The notes under the pieces: model-generated
Databases searched by the model: none
What the model was told of the DNA's origin: nothing
The model's input: the letters and a program-made list of their open reading frames with translations, nothing else
Position numbers and translations under genes: made by a program
Assembly: GCA_024364735.1 (NCBI GenBank)
Contig: JAGFNQ010001188.1
Span: 1 to 64,000 of the forward strand
Direction of reading: 5' to 3'
DNA from: Boesenbergia rotunda
Lineage: Eukaryota; Streptophyta; Magnoliopsida; Zingiberales; Zingiberaceae
DNA: 64,000 bases
In this document: piece after piece, positions 23,495 to 35,465 of the stretch
Numbering within the stretch: position 1 is the first letter of the stretch
How the letters are laid out: each line of letters starts with the position of its first letter

Positions 23495-24490
23495 AGTGTA
23501 ATTAGGTGTGGTTGGTCTTGACCATAGAATTACACTAGTGTGCTTCGAGTACATTGAGCAAGACCAAAACCAGAGGTCATCCAATTTATACTGGCTTGAT
23601 AATTGGATAGGACCTCAGATTTTATTATCGAGTACGATCCCTAAAACCCGATATAATAACGGGCACATATGATTAACTATTATTTCTTTGATTTACCAAT
23701 GGACGAGATCTATTCTGTTAGATCGATAGGTCTGGTAAGTTAGGAAATAATATTAATTAATGGTGTGCCATTGATTATTGATGGAATCCATGCCCTGGTT
23801 AGTTAGGATGATGATGCCCCCTTGATGAGCTCATAAGGTTCATCATGTCAAACCCTGCATGTAGATTTGATCCGACATGATGATAAGGTTGAGTGATACT
23901 AATCAAGGATCCAGAAGTTAATTAATTTAAATTGTCAGTAATTTAAATTAATTGATGAGAATTTGATATCTTAAATACGGGAGGATGGACGACTCATAAT
24001 AAGTGGAGCCCATATGAAAATATAGGGGTTGGTGAGAAAGTTCAATTAAGATCCTTTAGTGGGATGGATCTTAATTAATGGATTGGGTTTAGATCCATTA
24101 GTGGGCCAAGATCCAACTCCTCCTCTTGGTCCCTACCTTATCCCTATATATACCCCATGAAGCCATCAAGAAAGTAGACAGAATTAAGCCTCAAATTATT
24201 CGTCTCCTCCTCTCCCTCTCTCTCTCCTAGGGCAAGAATTGGCCGGCGGCAAGGGATAAGAGATGAAGGAAATTTCTTCTCTTCTCCAACCTTCTTCTTC
24301 ACTTGTTGCATGGTACAAGGAAGGAAGAGGAGTTCCTCATCTTCCTCTTGGCCGGGCACAGCTGTGGTGGTGAAGGGAAGGGCCGGCAGCGACGCTTCTT
24401 GGCTAGGGTGCGGCGGCGGAGATAACCTCCAAGGGAGGTTTTTCTGGCGAGTTTTTGAGCGAGGTGATTGTTGGTGCAAGTTGTATCAGT
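23495..24490 (+). repeat. LTR-like repeat, copy 1
   Basis: It shares with 24500-25350 a colinear series: AGAATTACACTAGT, CCCGATATAATAA.GGGCACAT, TTTACCAATGG.CGAGAT, GGATGATGATGCCCCCTTGA, a reverse-complement CAGTAATTTAAATTAATTGA type block. Both have a TATA box (24142 CCCTATATATACCCC) followed by a CT-rich leader, as in LTRs. Small frames in the GC-rich end are not supported. Confidence 0.65.
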
Positions 24491-24499
24491 GATGTCCTC

Positions 24500-25350
24500 C
24501 TCTTTGGTATTAGTCTATCTTAACTATAGAATTACACTAGTACACTTTGTGTGTATTGAGCAGGACCGATTTGAGGTTGTTCGATTTATGCCGACTATAT
24601 AATCAAATAAGACATATGTTATCATGATATACATGCTCTTAATCCCGATATAATAATGGGCACATGTACTTAATATTTATTTCTTTAATTTACCAATGGG
24701 CGAGATTTATTCGTTAAATCAATAGGCTTTGTAAATTGAAAAATAATATTATTTACATGGTGTGTCGTTGATTATAGAAGCAAATCGTGCCCTAATTATT
24801 TAGGATGATGATGCCCCCTTGAGGACCTCATAAAGTTTATCATGTAAATCCTGCAGGTGGACTTGGCTCGACATGATAATAAGGTTGAGTGGTATTACTC
24901 ATGGAGTCAGTTATTAATTAATTAAATTGTCAGTAATTTAATTAATTAATGGGCATACGATATCTTAAACATGGGGAGATTATGTACACATAATATGGTG
25001 GAGCCATATATTATTATGGGGTTGGTGCGGTAGTTCAATGATAACCCATTAGTGGAGTGGGCTATCATTAACAGGTCAGGTTTAGAATCCGTTAGGAGAC
25101 CAAAACCAGCTCCTCCTCATGGTCCCTATTTTAGCCTATAAATACCTCATAAAGCCATGAACTAAAAAACCTAATCCTTGGGTTTTCTCTCCTCTCTCTC
25201 CCTCTCTCTTCCGTGTGGTGTGCGGTGCTGGCAAGGACCCTAAAGGGGCGGCTAGGGTTGAAGCAAGAAGAGTCTTTCTTCTTCTTCTTCACCTCTTTTC
25301 TTCTCTTCTCCTTTGGGGGTGCCGGCGGCATCAAGCTAAGGAGGAGGCTC
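24500..25350 (+). repeat. LTR-like repeat, copy 2, interrupted by element C
   Basis: Homologous to copy 1, with TATA at about 25137 (CCTATAAATACC). It is split at 25350 by the insertion of copia element C and resumes at 47557 after the duplicated GGCTC. Confidence 0.65.
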
Positions 25351-25530
25351 TGTTGGATCGGAGAAAACGATAGAGGGGGGGGGGGTGAATATCGTTATAA
25401 AATTTTCAGAATACTAGAGATGATACGCAGTGGAAAATAACAGAACACACGCGAACACAAGTCGGTTTTACTTGGTTCGGAGTCGCGGTCGGCTCCTACT
25501 CTAAGGCCCACGGTCCTTGACCGTTTACTT
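25351..25530 (-). mobile_element. 3' LTR stub of element C
   Basis: It matches the beginning of the LTR at 43840 up to CCTTGACCGTTTACTT and then stops; the following GAATATGAGC has no counterpart there. Confidence 0.85.
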
Positions 25531-27404
25531 GAATATGAGCAGAGCTCATATGAGCCTTTAAAAGTGAAGGTCCCTACTCTCCATGCCACAGAAGACCATC
25601 TCAGGGCATTTGAACATGGACGATCAAGTGAAGAACTGTGATTGTAAAAGAATTGTATAAATGAAGAAAAATTAAATAAGATAAAGTAACTAAATTAAGG
25701 TCAAATGTAGACTTTGAATTGTGCAAAACACTGATGTTAATAGACCACTTCTTCAGATGCAGTCCTTCAACTAGAATGAAAGAAATACAAGGTTTTTGAA
25801 GACTAGTGTGTTTGGTGACTTAAAACTAGTTTTACATGGCTACTCTTTTTGTCATTATAATACTGCAAAGTTCTAAGATTTAAAGTCTCTCTCAGTGGCA
25901 CTAAATAGTTGGTCAGGAAATCATACTATCTTCCAAACTCCATTTGTCAATGTTCGCTTTGAAACTCTTCAGCTTCAAAGTCCCAGTAATATGTAGAAAA
26001 CTAACATGATAGGAAGAGCAATCAGAATCCCAAATATAACCCTGCAGTAATTCAAAACATATTTTAAACAACAACACCCTATCAAGCAAAAAAAATCATA
26101 TGAGAAATTGAAGCACATACCATGTGCTTAAAATATCAGGATGCACATTGTACTCTTTAGCAAACACAAAAGGCATAATCCCTTGGGGAAGAGCTGCCTG
26201 CAGCAAAAAGAAAGCCTTACTTTTCAGTTTGTGTTCTTCTTTCCTGCTGCATATTGTTTTGATACTAGTAGCTAAGTTTAGTTTACAAAACCTGTACTAT
26301 CGCAACGTGTAAGAGAACTCCTCACAACCCAACTGTAGTAGAAGAAGCAACCATGACAGCAGGACCAGTGACAAATCTTACAGCCATAGCAAATGCATCA
26401 AGGGAATTGCCACAAGCTATGATTCTTGGCTGCAATGCCATAAATAAACCTGTAGAAAGATCCAAACTCTTTGATAGTCTATGGCATAACCTCCTGAGGA
26501 ACATGATTCAAACTCTTACTCACCGAGACTGAACATGGCCATTCCAAGTCCCGCATTAGAAAGTATTGAGATTGATTTTACAATAATAGAAGGCATTTCA
26601 ATTTCATACCTGAAGGAATGGTCAATTGCTGTATACATTACACTCAAAATGTGTAACTAGAAGCCTGCAATACCTGAAGGAGACGAGAGACCAGATGAGA
26701 TCAATAAGGCTTGAGTAGGTATTAGGATTCCGGATTAGTTTTCGCCACACCATGATCAATATAAGTCTGGTCATCACACTTGCAGGTGGCATCGAGGTCT
26801 TTGCGACTTCATCAGCCCCAGTTTTCGAGTGAATCTCTGTTGTACTTATAAATCTTCAAACGAAATAGAGCACATAGAAACTTGCAACCTAGGGTTTGGA
26901 TCGTGAAACGGTGGAAGAGGAAAGAAACTTGCAACCTAGGGTTCGGATCTCGACGGGGCAGACGACGGAGCAGATGACACTGGTAGCCGGCGAAGCAGAC
27001 GACACTGGTAGTTGGCGGAGCAGACAACTTTGGTGGCTGGTGCTGGTGGCCGACGGGGCAAGCACCGAGGTAGACGACGCCGAGGTGGGGGGAGAGTCGC
27101 GTGACGCTGGTGTCGGTGGGGGAGAGTCGTGAGCACAGGGCGCGAGCGTGAAAAATTAGGGATCGCTTTTAATTATTTATGAGTTTGGGCAGCGAGCGAG
27201 TGAAATTTTTGGAGGGAGATTCGAGAAAAAAATGAGTCAAAATGTAAACTTTTAGCGACATCCATTATAAATGTCATAGCAATATACTTAATCAGTTTTT
27301 ATTTTATGTATTTTTAATTAATGTCATGATATCTATAAATCAATAACACATTTTAATAAATGTCATTAAGAAAGTGTCAGGTAAGCTATTTTTTTCTTGT
27401 AGTG
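25531..27404. mobile_element. CACTA-type transposon remnant carrying a PIN gene fragment
   Basis: The right terminus, read on the minus strand, is CACTACAAGAAAAAAATAGC (27385-27404), the canonical CACTA end. Inside it lie repeated subterminal words (AAATGTCAT, ATGTCAT, TAAATGTC) at 27240-27370. The left terminus is not visible; the sequence instead abuts the LTR stub at 25530. No transposase is seen, so it is non-autonomous or truncated. It encloses the transporter fragment at 25975-26830. Confidence 0.65.
25975..26830 (-). pseudogene. PIN: 3' fragment of a PIN auxin efflux carrier gene, five exons with introns
   Basis: PIN proteins export auxin across the plasma membrane. Five minus-strand exons encode the C-terminal membrane domain. 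They are 26674-~26830 ([19 protein letters not shown], then RNPNTYSSL), 26524-26609 ([16 protein letters not shown]), 26292-26449 ([35 protein letters not shown]), 26121-26197 ([22 protein letters not shown]) and 25975-26041 (VIFG, ending ILLGL and a stop). Introns have GT/AG borders (GTGAGT, GTATGT; TACAG, TGCAG), so the copy came from genomic DNA, not mRNA. Exon 26292-26449 has a TGA at 26322-26324 where PINs have Arg. The N-terminal domain and loop are missing, so a working transporter is not expected. Enclosed by a CACTA-type remnant. Confidence 0.9.
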
Positions 27405-28010
27405 AGTCAACAGTACAATGAGATAGCTGAAAAAGTCACTCTGATCTATGAAGAAGGGCCAGGAGGGTCGAATGAGCCAGGCTGCCAAGATCGAAACAAG
27501 GACATAATTTCATTGTATCATGCCTCGTTTGTCTCTCGATCAGCTTGGAGGGTGTCCATGTGCTCAACGTGATGAGCCTCGATCTCCTCCCTGAGGCTAT
27601 GCATCTCCGTCTGCAATAGTGTAATGCGCTGGTCGGTGGTCAGTGGAGGAGGCTCCTGTAAGTGCTCGTTGATCTCGACTGCGAGATCAGCCACGTCTAC
27701 CTCCACCTCCTCGTCGGAGTCATCCTGCCGTCGAGCCCTCTCTCGTCTCCATGATAGGACCCTCGTGGCCGGAACGTCTATGCCCGCTAAAGAGAAGTTT
27801 CTAAACCCGATTTCATCAAACTCAGTCATCGAGATGATCTCCCCAGCAGTGATGTCACGACCATGGTGGTGAAGGAGGGCGGTGATAATATGACAGTAGG
27901 GCGTACGTACTCGATCGTGAGTAGATACGCTCGATGCGTAAATGATGGTGTGGAATATGTGGAGGCCTATGTTTATATCTAACTGATGGATCATGGCGTA
28001 GAGTAGAACA
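27405..28010 (-). pseudogene. Downstream half of a split plant-transposon-protein-like ORF
   Basis: The minus-strand frame ending at 27518 contains YAMIHQLDINIGLHI, a SVSTHDRVRTPYCHIITALL block and a Glu/Asp-rich tail with heptad-like EMHSLREEIEAHH. It resembles the uncharacterised plant family annotated 'putative plant transposon protein'. That is a family resemblance from memory, not a search result. It is interrupted at 28010 by element A; the first part lies at 40224-40822. Counting one copy of the 5-bp target duplication only, the two halves are in the same frame. Confidence 0.55.
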
Positions 28011-29347
28011 TGTTGGATCGAGAAACACGATAGAGGGGGGGGGTTAATATCGTGAAAACTTTTTCGGATAAGACTTAAGAGAAAATACGTAGTGGAATTA
28101 AAAAGAAACACGAGGAACATAAGTATTTTTTACTTGGATCGGAGTCGTGGTCGGCCCCTACTCCAAGGCCCACGGTCCTTGACCGTTTACTGCGGGCAAT
28201 TCTATAGTAGCGTAAAGATTTACAGAATTAGTACAATAGTAGTGCAGTAATTAAACAAGTACACCTTTCGTTTCCGACGCCCGGTGTGGATCGTACTTCT
28301 GAGTAGAGGGTCGTCGTCGGTGCTAGAATGTCGGGAACGGAGTTTCCCGGAGCAGAGCGCTTGAACGAAAGGCTTAGAGGCATTGGAAAATTCTTGTTCT
28401 GAAGCCTTGGGGTCGAGCCCCTTTTATAGTGCTCCTGGGGACGCCTGGGACGTCGGGGGCGCCTGACACCTGCCTTTGGATCCGAGAACTTCTATCCGAA
28501 GCTTGGTCAACGCTTATCCCCTTCGAATCGGCTCTGGAGCTGACTAGGGCGCTCGGGACCTCTCGGGCGCCCAGGACCTCCCGAGCGCCCAGGTTGACTG
28601 GGTCCACTACTTCGTGGCTGATTTTGCTTCGACTCATCTTTGGCTTTGACCTTGGGCGCCCGGGACCTCCCGGGCGCCAAGCCCAGTGTTGTTTCGAAGT
28701 GCTTCTTGGTTTAACTGCTGTTTGGCTTTGACCTTGGGCGCCCGGGACCTCCCGGGCGCCTGGCTCAGCTGCCTGCCCCTCTCCTTTGGGGCGTTCTGAG
28801 CTGCAGAAACACACTCCTTCGGTCCCTGCATTTAAGGTTAGTACCAACACAAACAAGGCAAAAATATTAGTTAGTTTTTATAGCCATAGCTGTCTTGGTT
28901 CTGACTTCGGGTCTCCCAAATGGAACCCTAGATCGAACCGACCCCTACTGTTCCCTCGACGGGGAACGCGTCCTCACCTACTCCTCTCAGGAGAGTTTAC
29001 CTTTTGCCAACCGGCTCCTCTGGTTGGACTTTTGCCAGCAACCCTTCGCCAGGTGCCTAGCAGCCCTTCGCTAGGTCTTCATTGCCTAGCAGCCCTTCGC
29101 CAGGAGCCTAGCAGCCCATCGCCAGGTCTTCGATGCCTAGCAGCCCTTCGCCAGGTGCCCAGCAGCCCTTCGTCAGGTCTTAGGGTTTCGATGCCTAGCA
29201 ACCCTTCGCTAGGGGCCCAGCAGCCCTTCGCCAGGACTTCTTTCTGCACACTTAGTGAACACATTAGACCAAAAATAACATCTTAACACTTGAACCCTTT
29301 GCCATTATCAAAACCCAGGTTTGACTTAGGTGCTGCCTGCACCAACA
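28011..29347 (-). mobile_element. 3' LTR of element A
   Basis: 1337 bp, TG...CA. On the sense (minus) strand it starts TGTTGGTGCAGGCAGC and has a TATA box (CACTATAAAAGGGG) near 28425-28438. The GGCGCC hairpins lie upstream of it. A GCCTAGCAGCCCTTCGCCAGG-like decanucleotide repeat occupies 29035-29240. Confidence 0.92.
28655..28760. repeat. Two perfect GGCGCC-type hairpins in the U3 of element A's 3' LTR
   Basis: At 28655-28678 and 28737-28760, arms GGCGCCCGGGA and TCCCGGGCGCC face each other across a two-base spacer (CC). Imperfect relatives lie at 28548-28590. The same pair is at 39375-39398 and 39465-39488 in the other LTR. Confidence 0.88.
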
Positions 29348-30920
29348 ATCTCCCCTTTTTTGATTTATGACAACCCGGTTCAAAAAGTTAAGTTAAACAA
29401 GTAGGTAAAGTACCAGTTTTGATTTCCTTCCCCTGGAAGAAATCTCCCCCTAGGTTTTCAAAAGTTCGTGGGGTTTTTGAAAAAATTTCTAAGTCTTAAA
29501 GCGAAGCATTTTTCATGTTATCAATACTTAGAAAATTTTCAAAAATGTTTTTAAGTTTGAAACCATTTTCAAAATATTTTGGGTTGGAAAATTTTCAGGG
29601 GAATTTGAATTTTATACTTAGAAAATTTTTGACTAACCAAAGATTTAGAATAAGTACTTGGAATAAATTTTTGAAAGCAAGTAATTTTGAAAGTATAACT
29701 ACTTAGAGAATTTTTAACAGTTTAAGAAAGCAATTTAAGTACTTAGAAAATTTTGCTAACAGTTTAAGAAAGCAATTTATGTACTTAGAAAATTTTGCTA
29801 ATAGTTTAAGAAAGCAGTTTAAGTACTTAGAAAATTTTACTAATAGTTTAAGAAAGCAGTTTAAGTACTTACAAAATTTTTCTAACAGTTTAAGAAAGCA
29901 GTTTAAGTACTTTAGAAAATTTTTCTAACAGTTTAAGAAAGCAGTTTAAGTACTTTAGACAATTTTTCTAACAGTTTAAGAAAGCAGTTTAAGTACTTTA
30001 GAAAATTTTTCTAACAGTTTAAGAAAGCAGTTTAAGTACTTAAGAAATTTTTCTAACAATTTAAGAAAGCAGTTTAAGTACTTTGGAAAATTTTTCTAAC
30101 ACTTTTTTTGACTTAAAAAATTTCAAAAAATTTTCCAGAATAAATGCTTAGAATAATTTTTGAAACCAAGAAAAAAATTAATTTTCAAAATGAACTTAAG
30201 TATTTAAGGAACTTTACTTTTTAAAAAACAGAAGATAAAAGTTTTTTGGAAAAAGATTTAATTTTGGAGAAAAAATAGTTTAAAATTTTTGATAATTTTG
30301 AGCCCACCTTTTCTCTCCTCTCCAATCTCTCCCCCTTTGACATATATCAAAAAAAATATAGCAAAAAAAAATAGCATTGAAATTGAGTAATCATGGTAAA
30401 ATGTTGTACTGAACTAATTCTACATTTAAACTGGATCAAATCAATTTGAATTTCTGCTTTCGGGTCCTGTCTAACCCAATTTGCTACTTACTTACTGTAT
30501 AAACAGTAGCTTTCACTAGGGTTATTCAAGTTAAGTGATCTGATCAAGTTAGATTTTCTAAGCTTGACACTTAACCTGATTGCTGTTTAGTTGGTATTTA
30601 GTGCCCCAATTACTATAGATGCACTGACTTAAAGCATCTTGAATTAAGGCAAAGACCTAAGCATCTCAACCCATTCTAGGTTATCAATCAAAAGTACCCT
30701 AAGGTGCTTGTGAGATGCTGGCTTCTAGATCTATAGGTGCATGCAGTTTTAGGATTAGGGCCTAGGCTATGTCCATTTTGTGAAAAAGCCCTAGTTTTTG
30801 AATGGGGTAATTGTATTAAAAAAACTAAGTCGGAAAAATCATTTTAAATAACATAATGAAAATTAAGAAATGATTTTGCAGTAAATAAAATAGTTTTTGA
30901 AACACATAATTAGAGTAGTC
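29348..30920 (-). other. PPT and 3' non-coding region of element A, with 43-bp tandem repeats
   Basis: 29348-29361 is the reverse complement of the polypurine tract (ATCTCCCCTTTTTT). From about 29715 to 30100 a 42-44-bp unit (core TTTAAGAAAGCAGTTTAAGT, then CTTAGAAAATTTT) is repeated about nine times. No envelope-like ORF is present. Element E has a related repeat at the same place (52470-52760). Confidence 0.8.
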
Positions 30921-31408
30921 CTATTCTACCAAGCATAACCCTAACTGCCTTCTTAGTGAGCTGAACTCAGACTCAGGTAGGGGTTTGGTGAATATGTCAG
31001 CTAGGTTAGATTTTGAGTCTACATACTTAAGGACTATCTCACCCCTGGCTACATAATCTCTTACGAAGTGGTGTTTAACTTCTATGTGTTTAGTTCTAGA
31101 GTGTTGGATTGGGTTCTTAGTTAGATTAATTGAGCTTATATTATCAATGTAGACCTGAGTTTGGGTGTAGTTAAGCTGGAAGTCTTTAAGAGTGTGTATC
31201 ATCCATAGGAGTTAACTACACACTCTCCTAAAGCAACATACTCAGCTTCAGTTATGGATAGAGCTACACAGTATTGCTTTCTGCTACACCAACTTACTAG
31301 ACTATTTCCTAAAAGTTGGCAGCTTCCACTTATACTCTTTCTATCTAGTTTACAACCAGCATAGTCAGAATCCGAGTATCCTGACAAGTCAAAAGTTGAG
31401 GTCCTAGG
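30921..31408 (-). pseudogene. pol: RNase H C-terminal part of element A
   Basis: The minus-strand frames contain [26 protein letters not shown], the [17 protein letters not shown] block and [14 protein letters not shown] frameshift near 31200 (one base lost where AQLLW is expected) separates two pieces. The stop is at 30921. The domain is cut at 31408 by the solo LTR; the upstream part continues at 33663. Confidence 0.9.
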
Positions 31409-33662
31409 TGTTAGTGATATGAGAGAAGTGTCCTAAGGCAATCGCCTTATAATTGTAAACATTTATTTTAATAAATGATAATTCACTATTTGAGTATACA
31501 TGTTTGTGTATTTGATTGGGATCTTAAACTCATCTACTGAATGTCCGCAATACAATTCACAGCATAAGAGAATTTGTGATGAGATCACAACTAGTGATTA
31601 TCTCTACATGTGCAATTGTGAAGTATTGAAAATATCCCTAGTCGATGAATTGATAAAAACGGACACTATCAATTCTGTTGAGACTAGCATGAGTTATTCT
31701 CTAATCAGCTGATTCTCACTGGCTGGTGATATTGGGATGTCCGGAGATAAACATGGATGCTAGTTAAGGGAACTAGTTCATTGGAGTGACTAGCCGTAAA
31801 ACTTCATATAGTAATCTACATATAGATATGTCAATGAAGTTCTTACTGCAGCTAAAGTGAGATGTTCCTTTGACTTGCGGTGTTCAAGTCATCTTGGTCA
31901 TGGAGACTTATACTTTAACATCTTAAGCAAGCATCTCCAAGGAGGTGTGGACCCAGGATGATTGGGTATAAGCCGAAGTGCCCGAAGATGTTTGAACAGC
32001 CTACAAAGGATTCACCACTCCTTGCGAGGAGATGTATACCCAGGCCTATCGTCGGATTGTTACTCAAAGCCTCTGGCCAGAGCATATCATGTTTAGAGTA
32101 TGAGTCACTTAAATACATGAGAGTAATTAGAAATCCAAAGGACGAGAAAGACACTACTTGGGCTAGGTGTGACGTAGTCAGTCTAGTGGGGACTGACACA
32201 AACAGACTATGTCGTAAACCAAGTGGGTATAAGATGGTGAAGGAAATGGGGCACGATTCATTAGAGCTGCTGAAGGGTTTCAGAATTCTTTCTGAGGTCA
32301 ACCGTTGATCTTTCGATTAATTGGGGGTCATGATGTACTACTAGGTGCCACTCATGATCGTTCTATAATTGGTTGATTATAGACGGCCAACATAAATCGA
32401 AAGCCTATTTAGTCACACTCACTACGAGTAATCCGAGGGATTTAAAACGAGTTGAAAATTGGATTTTCTGATCAAGAGAAATAAGTCGAATCTGAATTTA
32501 TCATAGGCGCAATGGAAGCTAAAAATGGCTAAGTCTTTTGAAGGCTTATTGGGCGAATTAAATGAGTTTAATTCGTGATGGGTTCGGCTCGGTTTGGCCG
32601 GCCAATACAAAGGGGAGAAACCAATTTATTTGGTTTAATTAATAAAATAAATCTAGCGAGATTTGTTTTATAAAATTATGGATAAATAAATTGATATATA
32701 AAGAAATTTATATAAAGAGATTTATAAAGAAATTTGTAGAAATTTATTCTTTTTATGGAAATTAAAATGAACCATGAATTGGTTTAATTTTAATTTGTAA
32801 AATCAATTATGAATTGATTTTTCCATGATAAGAAAATTTTATACAAATTTTATTCCATAATTAAAAGAGAGAAAGTATTTGTTTTATTATAAAGTTAGTT
32901 ATAATAAAACTTGGCTTAAACAGAATAATTCATAAGAGAATTTATAGGATAAATTTCTTATGAAAATTCCGTTAAGAGGGAGACTTGGCAAGGGAGAGGC
33001 TACTATATAAAGGAACCAAAGGCTAGCCTTGAATTCCAATCAATAGAGTAATCAAGAGATTAACTCTCTCCCTCTCTCTCTTATTCTCTCCCCCTCTCCT
33101 CCTCCTAGGGCCGGCGCCCCTTGCTCACCATAGGGCCGGCGTCCACCCCTCCTAGGGCCAGCGCACCACCCTCACATCTCCTAGAGTTGGCATGAGCAAC
33201 CTCCATCAAGAAGGTGCCAAAGAAGAAGAAGAAGAAGCGGGTCGCATCTCCTTCCTTCCCGGAATTTAGATTCTGTTTCTTGATGGTTAGTTTCCTTTCT
33301 TCTCTCTTGATATTCTAGTTGTGCCTTTAGAGAATCTAGTAGTTCTCGTCGGCACAAAACTCGTGACTTTGCGAAGTCATCCCGAAGAGAACTCGGCGTG
33401 GACGCGAATAGAGGCGGAGCTTCCAAGGGACGCTACGGTTGGATCTCGTCCCTTACTTCGAGTTACGCGAGGTACTAAGTAAATTAGTTTACTTTTCCAC
33501 AAAGTTTTAATTTATGATCATGTCCACACATCATAAGGTTGCATGCTAGATACGCGGTTAAAAATAATTTGAGAAATTATTTTATGCTAATTCTTCCGCT
33601 GCACGTAAAAATTTAAAATTTTACGAACCCGTATCCTTGTCAACATGCACCCGGTCCCAACA
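31409..33662 (+). mobile_element. Solo LTR, 2.25 kb, family X, inserted in element A's RNase H
   Basis: Starts TGTTAGTGATATGAG and ends CGGTCCCAACA, flanked by CTAGG on both sides (31404-31408 and 33663-33667). A TATA box (CTATATAAAGG) near 33003 on the plus strand is followed by a CT-rich leader and GCCGGCGCC words. This gives the element's orientation. There is no PBS, PPT or coding region. A second copy with its own duplication is at 44298-46741. I do not know the superfamily; the short frames in it are not supported. Confidence 0.88.
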
Positions 33663-34381
33663 CTAGGATACCAAATCCCTACATTTATGGTGCCCTTAAT
33701 GTATCTTAGTATTCTTTTTAGGGCTGCTAAGTGTGTTTCCTTAGCACAGGTTTGGTATCTAGCACACATTCCTACAGCAAAAAGGATATCAGGTCTGCTA
33801 GCTGTAAGGTAAAGTAGACTTCCAATCATACTCCTATATAATTTAAGGTCTACTAATTTACCATCAGGGTCACTATCTAGTTTTACATTTGTGGCCATAG
33901 GGGTACTTATGCTTTTGGAGTTATCCATTTTGAATTTCTTTATTAACTCCTTAGCATATTTGGATTGATGGACATAATTTCCATCCCTAGTTTGCTTAAT
34001 TTGTAACCCTAGAAAGAAGTTAAGCTCACCAACTAAGCTCATTTCGAATTCATTTTCCATTATTTTAACAAATTCTTTTAAGAAATTAGAGTTGGTGGAT
34101 CCAAAGATTATATCATCGACGTAGATTTGGGCAATAAAGATTTCTTTTTCTAAGGTCTTGATAAATAGGGTTGAGTCAATTTGTCCCTGGTTAAATTTCT
34201 TAGAAATGAGGTAGGTTGATAGACGTTCATACCATGCCCTAGGTGTTTGTTTTAGTCCATACAGTGCTTTAGTGAGTTTGTAAACATGGTCAGGTTTTTC
34301 TAAGTCCTCAAAGCCTGGGGGTTGCCCTACATAGACTTCTTCCTTAATAAATTCATTTAGAAAAGCTGACTTTACAACCAT
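33663..34381 (-). pseudogene. pol: Reverse transcriptase (palm to thumb) of element A
   Basis: An open minus-strand segment includes [36 protein letters not shown], the catalytic [25 protein letters not shown] and [19 protein letters not shown]. It ends at the solo LTR boundary. The frame's first Met (34381) is internal. Upstream the frame is broken: a substitution gives VKSAF in place of DVKSAF, and the first RT catalytic Asp codon is altered. Confidence 0.92.
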
Positions 34382-35465
34382 TTGGTAGAGTTAAAATCCT
34401 TTATGGGATGCAAAGGCTAACAACATTATAATGGACTCAAGTCTAGCTACTGGGGCATAGGTTTCATCATAGTCTATCCCTTCGACTTAACCGAACCCTT
34501 TGGCTACTAAGCGGACTTTATTTCTAACTATTTCTCCTTGATCATTTAGCTTATTCCTAAAAACCCACTTAGTGTCAATAATGGATTTGCCCTCAGGTTT
34601 AGGTACTAGTTCCCAGACTTGGTTCTTTCACATTCGGCTAACTCTTCTTGCATTACTATGATCAAATCAGGATCAGGTAAGGCTTCCTCTATAGTCTTAG
34701 GTTCAATTTTTGAAATCAGTGCAATCTGACTAAGATTTCTATAGGAGGACCTAGTTCTGACACCTAAGGTTGGATCACCCACAATTTGATCAGTTGGGTG
34801 ACTGAGTCTGGGTTTCTTAGTTCTTCTAGAACTTGGTTCAGCCTCAGGTCCGGCTGGTCGATTCGGTTCAGTATTTGGTTCAACTACTTGGTTGGTTTAA
34901 TTATTGGTTCAATTGACTCAATAGTTGGTTCAATACTTAGTTCATTTAGGGGATCAATAAGTTGTTCATTATCTTCGTGATTTGATGGATTTAGATCTGG
35001 ATTATCAGATTTTGAATTAATTTTCTCATCAACTATTAGGTTTGTTATTTCTTTTATTGTGTTAGTTTGTTTGTTGTAAACCCTATAGGCCCTACTTGTT
35101 GTTGAATATCCTAAGAAGACCCCTGGGGTTGACTTAGACTGGAATTTTCCTAGATAGTCTTTGGTGTTTAGGATATGGACATTGCACCCAAAGACCCTTA
35201 GGTAATGTAGGTTTGGAAGTCTATAGTAGTATAATTCATAGAAAGTTTTATTATGTCATTTGTTAATTAAGACCCTATTTTGGATATAGCAAGTCGTACT
35301 AATTGCTTCTGCCCAAAATTGGTTAGCTAGGTTGAATTCATTGAGCATAGCCCTAGCAGCTTCCTGTAGGGTTCTATTTTTTCGTTCTACTATCCCATTT
35401 TGCTGGGGGGTTCTAGGACGCAAAAATTCATGCATGTATCCGTTTATCTTACAAAACTCCTCGAA
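34382..35465 (-). pseudogene. pol: Degenerate integrase C-terminus to RT N-terminus of element A
   Basis: Homologous to 54909-55765 of element E on the same strand (the PIDPLN-like acidic linker, [23 protein letters not shown] region) but with several frameshifts and stops. It includes TTAACCG... near 34488 where E has a sense codon. Not translatable as one frame. Confidence 0.8.

Noticed and set aside
26896..27136. Opposed 66-78-codon frames next to the PIN fragment
   Set aside because: GC-rich CACTA interior, open on both strands; does not join the PIN exons by any plausible splice site.
27518..28120. Start codon at 28120 for the split ORF
   Set aside because: The part above 28010 is LTR of element A; the true upstream part is at 40136-40822.
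28374..29286. Frames of 100-166 codons in copia LTRs (also 39319-40074, 46757-47468, 51462-52167)
   Set aside because: They appear on both strands of the same LTRs and reflect GC-rich hairpins and the AGCCCTTCGCCAGG repeats, not genes.
31915..32308. Opposed 116- and 128-codon frames (also 44802-45188)
   Set aside because: Present in both copies of the solo LTR and open on both strands; no domain, so treated as LTR sequence.
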